Shown: in pieces, positions 1 to 7,082 of the stretch
Position numbering within the stretch: position 1 is the stretch's first letter
How the letters are laid out: every line of letters begins with the position of its first letter
From: Candidatus Gottesmanbacteria bacterium RBG_16_37_8
Lineage (GTDB): Bacteria > Patescibacteriota > Microgenomatia > 2-02-FULL-39-11
Length of the DNA stretch: 12,275 bases
Assembly (NCBI GenBank): GCA_001779055.1
Contig: MFJA01000052.1
Coordinates: forward strand, 3,849 to 16,123
Reading direction: 5' to 3'
Notes under the pieces: model-generated
Told to the model about the DNA's origin: nothing
The model's input: the letters and a program-made list of their open reading frames with translations, nothing else
The model's database searches: none
Translations under genes and position numbers: made by a program

Positions 1-1204
1 TAAAAGCGGTCAGCATATGATTAAACTGCTTTTTCTGTTCGTTGGTAAAACCGATGAGATCGAAAACTTTTTCCTGAATTTCTAACTGATGAATTCTGAT
101 TGATCCGCCACCTACTTCAAACCCATTTAAAACCAGATCATGCTGGAGACCTCTGACTTTTAAGGGATCGGTATCTAGTAGCTTAACATCATCCGGGTGA
201 GGGGCGGTAAACATATGGTGGGAAGGAGCGAATTTGGATTTGCCCGCCCCATAAAAATAATCATCTTCAGTCTGACTTTTAAAGAGTGGAAAATCTAAAG
301 TCCAGGAAAACGCCAGCTCATTTTTATCTTTTTTATCTTTTCTTAGATCCGGTTTGTCCGTACCGTATTTTTTTATAACTTCACTATGAGAGAGCCGGGG
401 GAAGGGTTTTTGGGAAATGTGACTTGCCGGCATCAATTTTTCAACCAGATTGGTAAAAAGCTCTTCGGTTAAATTCAAGATATCTTCCTGCTCGACAAAG
501 GACATTTCCAGATCAAGCTGGGTAAACTCACCATAAGCCCGGTCAGCGCGCGGATCTTCATCTCTGAAACAACGGGCAATCTGATAATATTTTTCAAAAC
601 CGGCGACCATGAGAAGCTGTTTGTACTGTTGGGGAGATTGGGGCAAAGCGTAAAACTTTCCTTTCTGGAGGCGGGAAGGAACAATAAAATCCCTGGCTCC
701 CTCGGGAGTTGTTTTGGTCAGTATGGGAGTTTCTATTTCATAAAATCCCTTATCATTAAGAAAGTTTCTGATAAAAGAAGTGACGCGTGAGCGCAGTATT
801 AGGTTTTTTCTCATTCTGTCCCTTCTCAAATCCAAATAACGGTATTTAACTCTTACTTCTTCACTGATTTCCAAACCATCTGAATCCAAGGGAAAAGGCG
901 GATCCATTGACCTGCTTATGACAGACAAATCCTGAATTTCCAGTTCTACCGTGCCTGGTGGCAATTTGGGGTTGATCATTTTTTCAGGTCTTTGGTTGAC
1001 CATACCTTGGACTTTGACAACATATTCATTGCCTATCAGTTTTTGAAATTGGCCGGAGGTATCAACCATTTGAATAATCCCCGTGACATCGCGAAGGTCA
1101 ATAAAGGCGATTTTACCGTGTTTTCTGATGCTGTTTATCCAGCCGTAAAGAGTAACTGAATTTCCGATATTACTGATTGTGTCTTTAACTTGAACTCTTT
1201 CCAT
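1..1204 (-). CDS. aspS: Aspartyl-tRNA synthetase, bacterial type without the insertion (GAD) domain; C-terminus cut by window edge
   Basis: Class II aminoacyl-tRNA synthetase that charges tRNA with aspartate in the cytoplasm. The reading frame is open from the ATG at 1204 to the edge (401 codons). Residues 17-50 form the anticodon-binding OB fold (GWINSIRKHGKIAFIDLRD). Motif 1 lies near 148-165 (FYEIETPILTKTTPEGARDF follows), the QSPQ loop precedes residue 202, and motif 2 is near 208-233 (ARCFRDEDPRADR, then EFTQLD). GFEVGGGSIRIH is at 361-372. Motif 3 would lie beyond the edge. YGTDKPDLR (ending at 288) runs into ELAFSWTLDFPLF after only about seven lysine/aspartate-rich residues, so the insertion of roughly 100 residues found between motifs 2 and 3 in most bacterial AspRS is missing. 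His29 sits where non-discriminating AspRS often carry His. The gene starts 10 bases after the aminotransferase stop and has no visible Shine-Dalgarno. The family call is secure; the tRNA specificity is inferred. Confidence 0.96.
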   Translation of the reverse strand, partial: MERVQVKDTISNIGNSVTLYGWINSIRKHGKIAFIDLRDVTGIIQMVDTSGQFQKLIGNEYVVKVQGMVNQRPEKMINPKLPPGTVELEIQDLSVISRSMDPPFPLDSDGLEISEEVRVKYRYLDLRRDRMRKNLILRSRVTSFIRNFLNDKGFYEIETPILTKTTPEGARDFIVPSRLQKGKFYALPQSPQQYKQLLMVAGFEKYYQIARCFRDEDPRADRAYGEFTQLDLEMSFVEQEDILNLTEELFTNLVEKLMPASHISQKPFPRLSHSEVIKKYGTDKPDLRKDKKDKNELAFSWTLDFPLFKSQTEDDYFYGAGKSKFAPSHHMFTAPHPDDVKLLDTDPLKVRGLQHDLVLNGFEVGGGSIRIHQLEIQEKVFDLIGFTNEQKKQFNHMLTAF

Positions 1205-1214
1205 GAGGGGAAAT

Positions 1215-2414
1215 TTAATGACGGTTAAACTTATTAAGAGCCAATTTTAATAATTCTATTGCTCTGACCAGTTTTTTTTCTTCCAAAACATAGGCAATTC
1301 TGATTTCTTTTTTACCTAAACCTTCGGTTTTATAAAAACCGGCAGCCGGGGCTACCATGACTGTTTCTCCATTATCGTGGAATTTTTCCAAGAGAAATCG
1401 GGCAAAGTCATCACTGTCAGTAACAGGAAGAGAAGGGATAAGGTAAAAAGCGCCTTGAGGTATTTTAAAGGAAACATCCGGGATTTTTGCTAATTCTTTG
1501 ACGACAACATCCCTTCTTTTCTGGTAAATTTTTCTGACATTGGCGACATAAGATTTATGATCGGTCAGAAGAGGAACCAGAGCCAACTGATCAACTGTGG
1601 CTACAGATAATCTTGCCTGACCGAATTTGAGAGATGCGGCCATTACCTGTCTATTTTTACTGGCAATGCAGCCAACACGGGCTCCGCAGGAATTGAATCT
1701 TTTGGAGACACTGTCGGTAACAATCAATTGCGGTAATAATTCTTTGAATGAAGAAAAGGGAAGAACCGATTTTCCATCAAAGACGATTTCCTGATAAGGC
1801 TCATCTGAGATGATAAAAAGATTGTATTTTAAAGCTAAATTAACCAGCATTTTCACTTCTTCTTTAGTATAGAGAGTGCCGGTGGGATTATTAGGATTGC
1901 ATAAAATGATAGCTTTGGTTTTTTTATTAACGGCTTTTTCAATAACTTTTTTATCCGGCAGATGAAAACCGTCTTCAACATGAGTGGTTATTGCCCTTAA
2001 ATTAATGTTAGCCATGGCGGCAATAATGGCATAACTGGTGTAGAAAGGCTCAAAGACAATAATTTCATCTCCCGGATCTGTGACGGCAAAAAAAGCAAAA
2101 ACCAAAGCTTCACTGCCGCCTGAAGTAACTATAATGTCATCTTCGCGGTAAGGTCCTCCCTTGTTTTTATAAAACAAGGCCCAGGCAGAAACAGATTCCG
2201 CCATGCCGTTGGAAGGTGCATATTCCAGAGTCTGATGAGGAAAATTTCTGATAAAATTCATGATTTTTTCCGGAGTGGGAAGGTCGGGCTGGCCTATATT
2301 GACATGATAAACTTTGATACCTTTCTTTTTGGCCTGATCGGCAAAAGGAACCAGTTTTCTAATGGCCGAGGCAGGTGCATTGAGGGCACGCCGGGAAATT
2401 TTTGCTTTTGTCAT
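1215..2414 (-). CDS. PLP-dependent class I/II aminotransferase, probable aspartate aminotransferase
   Basis: Fold-type I pyridoxal-phosphate enzyme of 399 residues, normal length for the family, with no signal peptide. It probably transfers the amino group between glutamate and oxaloacetate to give aspartate. Visible motifs are NIGQPDLPTP (39-48) for the substrate arm, SGGSEAL (98-104) for the phosphate loop, NPNNPTG (173-179) with the conserved Asn, SDEPY (203-207) with the Asp that contacts the pyridine nitrogen, and DSVSKRFNSCGARVG (234-248), in which Lys238 is the Schiff-base lysine. The C-terminal Arg in EIRIAYVLEE should bind the substrate carboxylate. Family motifs do not settle the amino acid used. 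Aspartate is inferred because PEP carboxylase (oxaloacetate) lies upstream and AspRS downstream. An AAAGGA stretch about 13 bases before the ATG may be a loose ribosome-binding site. Confidence 0.93.
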   Translation of the reverse strand: MTKAKISRRALNAPASAIRKLVPFADQAKKKGIKVYHVNIGQPDLPTPEKIMNFIRNFPHQTLEYAPSNGMAESVSAWALFYKNKGGPYREDDIIVTSGGSEALVFAFFAVTDPGDEIIVFEPFYTSYAIIAAMANINLRAITTHVEDGFHLPDKKVIEKAVNKKTKAIILCNPNNPTGTLYTKEEVKMLVNLALKYNLFIISDEPYQEIVFDGKSVLPFSSFKELLPQLIVTDSVSKRFNSCGARVGCIASKNRQVMAASLKFGQARLSVATVDQLALVPLLTDHKSYVANVRKIYQKRRDVVVKELAKIPDVSFKIPQGAFYLIPSLPVTDSDDFARFLLEKFHDNGETVMVAPAAGFYKTEGLGKKEIRIAYVLEEKKLVRAIELLKLALNKFNRH

Positions 2415-2436
2415 TTTTATCAGACTTATCCTTTGT

Positions 2437-2466
2437 AGTATAGCTGAATTATCGATCCTGAAACAA
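2437..2466 (-). promoter_or_regulatory. Possible internal promoter for the aminotransferase and aspS
   Basis: On the minus strand, TTGTTT (2466-2461) and TATACT (2442-2437) are separated by 18 bases in the 65-base gap after ppcA. The -10 matches consensus at 5 of 6 positions, the -35 only at its first three. It overlaps the hairpin at 2455-2475. It could give the last two genes their own expression, but the weak -35 in AT-rich DNA keeps this tentative. Confidence 0.3.
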
Positions 2467-2475
2467 GATCAGGAT
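2455..2475 (-). other. Seven-base-pair hairpin directly after ppcA
   Basis: ATCCTGA (2455-2461) and TCAGGAT (2469-2475) are perfect inverted repeats around a 7-base loop, beginning 4 bases after the ppcA stop. No run of T follows on the minus strand, so this is not a convincing intrinsic terminator. It may protect the ppcA message end or cause partial attenuation before the aminotransferase gene. Confidence 0.45.
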
Positions 2476-2479
2476 GAGA

Positions 2480-3985
2480 TCAACCCAGGCTTTGGCGTAA
2501 TTGACCTGTTAAAGTTATTAAGGGAGAAATATTTTTTCCGTTAAGGAATTTATCTAAGGTTCTGGCTGTTAAATTGTAATGTTCTTTTTGAGTTGCATTT
2601 TTGTACCCAAGTTCTATATGAAAGATTTTCTCTATTTGTGAAACATCCTCTTGAACTGCCTTCCAAACGGAATTTTGGCGGGCGAGAACCTGCAGATTGT
2701 CTTTATTAAGAAAATGGCCGGCATCTGACAAATCATTAACCAAATGGCGATAAGTTGAGGAAACTAATTCCAACGATCCTGATTTAACCACCTCTTTTAA
2801 GCCCCGACCGGAGCCGATTAATTCCGGCGGAATTCCTATTGAGTAGAGGACGGCGGTGTAAGTGATGGCTCTTGGCAATTGTACCTCCCCTAATCCCCTG
2901 CTATAGCCGAAAAGTCCGATATGAAGCATTCTCTCCCGTCTCTTAGCTACATATTTACTTATATCGTTGATTAAAGGGGCAATACTCTCGACGGTTTGAC
3001 GGTACGGTTTGGTTATTTTGGGAACCAGCGAGATTATTTTATCAATCTTTTTGTCTTCCAAAGAGACTGCTTTTTTATGCGGCAGTTTTTCTTTGATGGT
3101 TTTTATGGCTTTGATTACAAGGCTTCGGGGATAATCATAGCGGAAAGCGCTTTGAATAATAAGAGTAGAAATACCGGCGTATTCATCCAGACTTTTTTCA
3201 ACCGTTTGAGGTGACAGGCCACCGCGGAAAGGCAGAGATCCTGTTCCCAGCATGGGGTAAAGCGGAACTTCAATATTTTGGGATAATTTTTTATACCTGC
3301 TTAAAGCTATTTTTAAAGCAAGAATGGTGGGAATAAGACCGGAATTTAGAGCAGGATCACTTCTGGCAATATAAGGCCTTAAATATTCCGGTTTTTGGCC
3401 GAAGGCCTTTTTATGAAGATCAACATATTCCCTGATGATGCGGTCGGAGTTAATAATGGTGCCAACATCCTCAAAAAGAGGAATTATTTCTATGTGATTT
3501 ATCGATTGATTTAACTTAAGTAATTTGTGCTCAATACCGACCAAAGCTTTAAAAGCTTCCTGGATATCAATAATTTCCCCGGCAGATTCCGTTAAGGGAA
3601 GTATTGCTTCAAAAACCGGATCAACATTAAAGCCAAGACTTCTTGCTAACTGGCTTGATGTTATGGCAACCATTAAAGCCCTGGCCAGACGAAACTGCTT
3701 TTCTACCCGCGGATTGGGAAAGCGGAAGGTCAAGAATTTATTTTTGCCCAAGGGATTTTTTTGGAAATAGGCAAAATGCTGGTGAAGAAGCCTGTCAATA
3801 ACCGCTTCATCTACAAACTTACCCTCCCAGTCCCAGTTGTATTCATCAATTCCAAGATCGGAATAGCAGAGAAAACTTTCCCTAATTTCGGCATTAGTTG
3901 AGACAAAGGGACGGGAATGCCAATAGGGCTTAGCAGCATTATCCGGATGCTGGGTTGCCATGGTTGACGGAATAATTCTTTTCAT
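2480..3985 (-). CDS. ppcA: Phosphoenolpyruvate carboxylase, archaeal type
   Basis: Cytoplasmic enzyme that adds bicarbonate to phosphoenolpyruvate, giving oxaloacetate and phosphate. At about 500 residues it is the short, archaeal-type enzyme (PpcA), not the ~900-residue bacterial Ppc. Motifs, numbered from an upstream ATG at 4012, are STMATQHPDN (16-25), DWEGKFVDE (61-69), LGTGSLPFRGGLSP (255-268), IQSAFRYDYP (286-295), GLFGYSRGLG (366-375) and PPELIGSGRGL (395-405). The chosen start is the ATG at 3985 because archaeal homologues begin shortly before the IP.TM.TQHPDN motif. The ATG at 4012 adds nine unconserved residues and has GAAGG directly touching the start codon; the ATG at 3961 is also possible. 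With the 3985 start the gene overlaps the end of recJ by 47 bases. It ends in TGA. The product probably feeds the aminotransferase and AspRS encoded downstream. Confidence 0.94.
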   Translation of the reverse strand: MKRIIPSTMATQHPDNAAKPYWHSRPFVSTNAEIRESFLCYSDLGIDEYNWDWEGKFVDEAVIDRLLHQHFAYFQKNPLGKNKFLTFRFPNPRVEKQFRLARALMVAITSSQLARSLGFNVDPVFEAILPLTESAGEIIDIQEAFKALVGIEHKLLKLNQSINHIEIIPLFEDVGTIINSDRIIREYVDLHKKAFGQKPEYLRPYIARSDPALNSGLIPTILALKIALSRYKKLSQNIEVPLYPMLGTGSLPFRGGLSPQTVEKSLDEYAGISTLIIQSAFRYDYPRSLVIKAIKTIKEKLPHKKAVSLEDKKIDKIISLVPKITKPYRQTVESIAPLINDISKYVAKRRERMLHIGLFGYSRGLGEVQLPRAITYTAVLYSIGIPPELIGSGRGLKEVVKSGSLELVSSTYRHLVNDLSDAGHFLNKDNLQVLARQNSVWKAVQEDVSQIEKIFHIELGYKNATQKEHYNLTARTLDKFLNGKNISPLITLTGQLRQSLG

Positions 3986-5645
3986 AGGATGAATTGGCGG
4001 TGAGTCTAACATCCTTCAACTTCAAAATCAAGCGACTTAACCCATGCCAATTATCTTTTTCTATTTGATAAATAATATCAAGGGGAGTGCCTAAATCAAG
4101 AGAAGGAAAAAGAGCAGAAAAATTGAAAGCGATAGCTGAGACTAATTTTTCGGGATTCTTGGCCGATGCAAGTGTAAGCTTAAGATGATTTTTTTCTCTA
4201 CCAACTAATGAGAAATCGACAACAGTATTTTTGTAACTGACAAAAAGAGGCTGAGGATTACCCTGACCAAAGGGTACCAATGATGATATTTTTCTGTATA
4301 AATCCTCATTAACAAAAGCAATATCAAGCTCCAGATCGACTAATTTTTTTTCTACAAGATCATCAATTTTAATAATTTTTTGAGAGGCAGAGAGCAGATT
4401 TTCCTTTAACTTTTTCAGGTTACTTTTCCTGACGGTAAATCCGGCGGCCATGGGATGACCGCCGACATCAACCAAAATTGCGGAAGAGGTTTTTATTAAC
4501 TCAACAATATTGATACCTTTGACTGATCTGGCTGAAGCTTTGCAAAAAATACTGTTAATTGAAACTACAATCGCCGGACGATTATATTTTTCGACTAATT
4601 TTCCGGCAATAAGCCCGATTATCCCCTGATGGAAATTCTCACTTTCGACAAAAATAAGATTTTCCGTTTTTTTTATTTTTGAATGGGCTAAATCGAGGCT
4701 GTCTTTGGTCAACAGCTGACGAGAGCGATTAACGGAATTTAATTTTTGGGCTAATTCATCCGCCCTATCCTTATCTTTGGTACAAAGAAGCCTTAAGGAA
4801 TCAAGTCCATCCTCCATCCTGCCTGAAGCATTAAGCCGCGGAGCCAGGATATGACTTAGGGAAAAGGTGTCAATTTCTCCTTTGGCAAGGCCGGATGATT
4901 CAATCAGACTGTTTAACCCGAGACGCCTGGTTTTATTTATTTGTTCAAGGCCAAAAGTAACCAATATCCTGTTTTCGTTTATCAGGGGAATCATATCGGC
5001 CACTGTGGCCAAAGCAACAATATCAAGAAATTTTTCATTGGTTTTAGAAGTCAAGTAATTGACAAAAATCCAGGTCAAACCGGCGGCGGTGAGCATTGTT
5101 GAATGAATCAGAGCATGAGCATTCGGGTTTTTCGCAGGTATTAGATGGTGATCAATAACAATAGTATCAATCCCCATTTTACGGGCATAACTAATCTCAT
5201 TTACAGCTGTAATTCCGTGATCAACAGTGAATATTAATGAAGGGTTAAATTTTTTCCTGACTTTATTGATAGCCTTTTTTGACAATCCGTAACCATCAGA
5301 AAATCTATTGGGAACATAGGGCATTATATTGGCTCCTTGTTTATATAATGTTTCCCAAATAATGGCGCCTGAAACAATTCCATCAACATCATAGTCTGTA
5401 TAGACGATGATACTTTCCCTGTTTTTAACAGCTTTTTTAATACGGATGACCGCCTTGTCCATTTCTCTCAGGTTAATTTTTAATTTCGACAGATTTATAT
5501 TCTTTAAATCAGGGTGAAGGAAACTTTCTATATCTTCTTCTTTTGTTATTCCACGATTTTTTAAAATACTCTTTATCAGGTTCTCAAGAGAATCTTTTTT
5601 TTCAGGATTATAGTGATAGGGGCTTTGAATCTGCCAATTATGCAT
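3939..5645 (-). CDS. recJ: Single-stranded-DNA-specific 5'-3' exonuclease RecJ
   Basis: DHH/DHHA1 phosphoesterase of 568 residues, the usual bacterial RecJ length. It degrades single-stranded DNA 5' to 3' in recombination and repair. The metal-site motifs are in order: TDYDVDGI (83-90), VDHGIT (141-146), VIDHHL (163-168) and VALATVADMIPL (210-221), followed by APRLNASGR (268-276). The DHHA1 region carries FHQGIIGLIAGKL (338-350), SARS (371-374) and GGHPMAAG (395-402), and the C-terminal OB-like part includes FGQGNPQPLF. No key residue is missing. It is the first gene of the minus-strand group, about 60 bases from the divergent cca, and its 3' end overlaps ppcA, which suggests translational coupling. 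It has no metabolic link to the aspartate genes; its place at the head of the operon looks like co-transcription only. Confidence 0.96.
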   Translation of the reverse strand: MHNWQIQSPYHYNPEKKDSLENLIKSILKNRGITKEEDIESFLHPDLKNINLSKLKINLREMDKAVIRIKKAVKNRESIIVYTDYDVDGIVSGAIIWETLYKQGANIMPYVPNRFSDGYGLSKKAINKVRKKFNPSLIFTVDHGITAVNEISYARKMGIDTIVIDHHLIPAKNPNAHALIHSTMLTAAGLTWIFVNYLTSKTNEKFLDIVALATVADMIPLINENRILVTFGLEQINKTRRLGLNSLIESSGLAKGEIDTFSLSHILAPRLNASGRMEDGLDSLRLLCTKDKDRADELAQKLNSVNRSRQLLTKDSLDLAHSKIKKTENLIFVESENFHQGIIGLIAGKLVEKYNRPAIVVSINSIFCKASARSVKGINIVELIKTSSAILVDVGGHPMAAGFTVRKSNLKKLKENLLSASQKIIKIDDLVEKKLVDLELDIAFVNEDLYRKISSLVPFGQGNPQPLFVSYKNTVVDFSLVGREKNHLKLTLASAKNPEKLVSAIAFNFSALFPSLDLGTPLDIIYQIEKDNWHGLSRLILKLKDVRLTANSSYEKNYSVNHGNPASG

Positions 5646-5660
5646 ATATGACGGTTAGGA

Positions 5661-5666
5661 TATAAT
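5661..5666 (+). promoter_or_regulatory. Possible -10 element for cca
   Basis: A perfect TATAAT on the plus strand 40 bases before the cca ATG. The matching -35 position (around 5638-5644) has only a poor match such as TATGCA or TTATGC and falls on the recJ start codon. Because the region is AT-rich this may be chance; it is listed because cca needs a promoter in this short divergent gap. Confidence 0.3.
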
Positions 5667-5683
5667 AATACTGACAATTTTTA

Positions 5684-5713
5684 ATTATAAATACATTTTA
5701 CAGATAATGACAA
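5684..5713 (-). promoter_or_regulatory. Promoter of the recJ-ppcA-aminotransferase-aspS group
   Basis: On the minus strand, TTGTCA (5713-5708; 5 of 6 to consensus) and a perfect TATAAT (5689-5684) are 18 bases apart. Transcription would start near 5677, leaving a leader of roughly 30 bases before the recJ ATG. The -35 lies over the first codons of the divergent cca gene. Confidence 0.62.
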
Positions 5714-7077
5714 AGTATAAATTGCCTGATCATGCCAGAGAACTTATGGATAAAATGAAAATGGCCGGATTTGAGTGCTTCGCGGTCGGGGGATGCGTGA
5801 GAGATATGCTTTTATCCAAAGAAACAAAAGACTGGGATTTCACTACCAATGCCACACCTGAACAGATCCAGACACTTTTCTCCCACAGTTTCTATGACAA
5901 CAAATTCGGCACTGTCGGCATTCCATTTGAAATTCCGGGATCTATAAAACCTGCCATCTATGAGGCGACTACCTACAGAAGCGAGGAGGGATACAGCGAC
6001 CACCGGCATCCGGATAAAATAGTTTTCGGAGATTCACTTACTGAGGATTTAAAAAGACGTGATTTTACCATTAATGCTCTGGCATTTGACGGAGAGAAAA
6101 TAATTGACAAGCATAACGGACTTAAGGACCTGGAGCTAAAACTGATAAGAGCAGTAGGTGATGCAGACAGTCGATTTTCCGAGGATGCTTTGCGAATGCT
6201 GAGAGCAGTCAGACTTGCAGTCCAATTATCATTTTCCATTGAGAAAAAAACCCTGGCGGCAATTGCCAAAAACAGCACGCTTATTACTAAAATTTCAGGA
6301 GAACGCATTAGGGATGAACTTGTCAAAATTCTTTCAAGCCAAACACCAGCTTCCGGAATAATGTTAATGAAGAAAGCGGGACTTTTAAAAGAAATCCTGC
6401 CGGAGGCGGATAAATGTTTCGGAGTCGAACAGAAAAGCCCGAAAAGGCATCATGTTTATGACGTCGGGACTCATCTTTTAAAATCATTGGAAATGTGCCC
6501 ATCAAAAGATCCAATCGTCAGACTGGCAACACTTCTCCATGATGTCGGCAAGGCAGTTACTTATAAGAAAACTGACGACGGGGTAATTACATTTTATAAT
6601 CACGAGTTAGTCGGGGCGTCAATTGTCAGAAATATTGGCAGCAGGCTGCATTTCTCTAAAAAAGATACTCAAAAGTTAATCCTTTTGGTCCGATTTCATC
6701 AGTTTACAGTTGATGAAAGACAAACTGACTCAGCTGTGCGACGGTTTATCCGCAATGTGGGCATGGAGAATGTGACAGATATTTTGGATCTAAGAGTGGC
6801 CGACCGGTTGGGAGGAGGAGCCAGGGAAACCTCCTGGAGACTGGAACTGTTTAAGAAAAGACTGATTGAAGTTCAGAAGCAGCCTTTTTCCGTTGCCGAC
6901 CTTAAAGTATCAGGACATGATGTGATGCGGATTTATGATAGCGGACCGGGGCCATTGGTTGGCGCAGTACTTAATATGCTCTTTGAAGATGTGGTTTCCG
7001 GGAAACTGCCAAATGAGAAAGAAATTTTATTAAAAAGAATCAAAGATCTGAAGAATGAAAGTAAGATTAAGAAATAA
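5707..7077 (+). CDS. cca: CCA tRNA nucleotidyltransferase with HD domain
   Basis: Class II nucleotidyltransferase of 456 residues that adds or repairs the CCA end of tRNAs. The catalytic head has GGCVRD (28-33), the two-aspartate motif DWD (42-44), RRDFTINA (117-124) and RFSEDALRMLRAVRLA (156-171). The tail carries an HD phosphohydrolase fold with His256, His278-Asp279 (LLHDVGK) and His299 (FYNHE), followed by VADRLGG. This head-plus-HD layout is common in bacteria, where the HD part trims 2',3'-cyclic phosphates or phosphates in some members. The ATG at 5707 has no Shine-Dalgarno before it. The gene is divergent from recJ, and the interrupted methyltransferase begins 5 bases after its stop. 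Some close relatives only add A or only CC; head motifs visible here do not separate those from the full enzyme. Confidence 0.94.
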   Translation: MTKYKLPDHARELMDKMKMAGFECFAVGGCVRDMLLSKETKDWDFTTNATPEQIQTLFSHSFYDNKFGTVGIPFEIPGSIKPAIYEATTYRSEEGYSDHRHPDKIVFGDSLTEDLKRRDFTINALAFDGEKIIDKHNGLKDLELKLIRAVGDADSRFSEDALRMLRAVRLAVQLSFSIEKKTLAAIAKNSTLITKISGERIRDELVKILSSQTPASGIMLMKKAGLLKEILPEADKCFGVEQKSPKRHHVYDVGTHLLKSLEMCPSKDPIVRLATLLHDVGKAVTYKKTDDGVITFYNHELVGASIVRNIGSRLHFSKKDTQKLILLVRFHQFTVDERQTDSAVRRFIRNVGMENVTDILDLRVADRLGGGARETSWRLELFKKRLIEVQKQPFSVADLKVSGHDVMRIYDSGPGPLVGAVLNMLFEDVVSGKLPNEKEILLKRIKDLKNESKIKK

Positions 7078-7082
7078 AAGGA

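Noticed and set aside
475..684. Small open frames inside or antisense to aspS
   Set aside because: aspS is continuous in its own frame from 1204 to the edge with all motifs; the other frames have no family resemblance.
5812..6514. Antisense open frames over cca
   Set aside because: They are shadows of the highly conserved cca frame and have no motif or ribosome-binding site.
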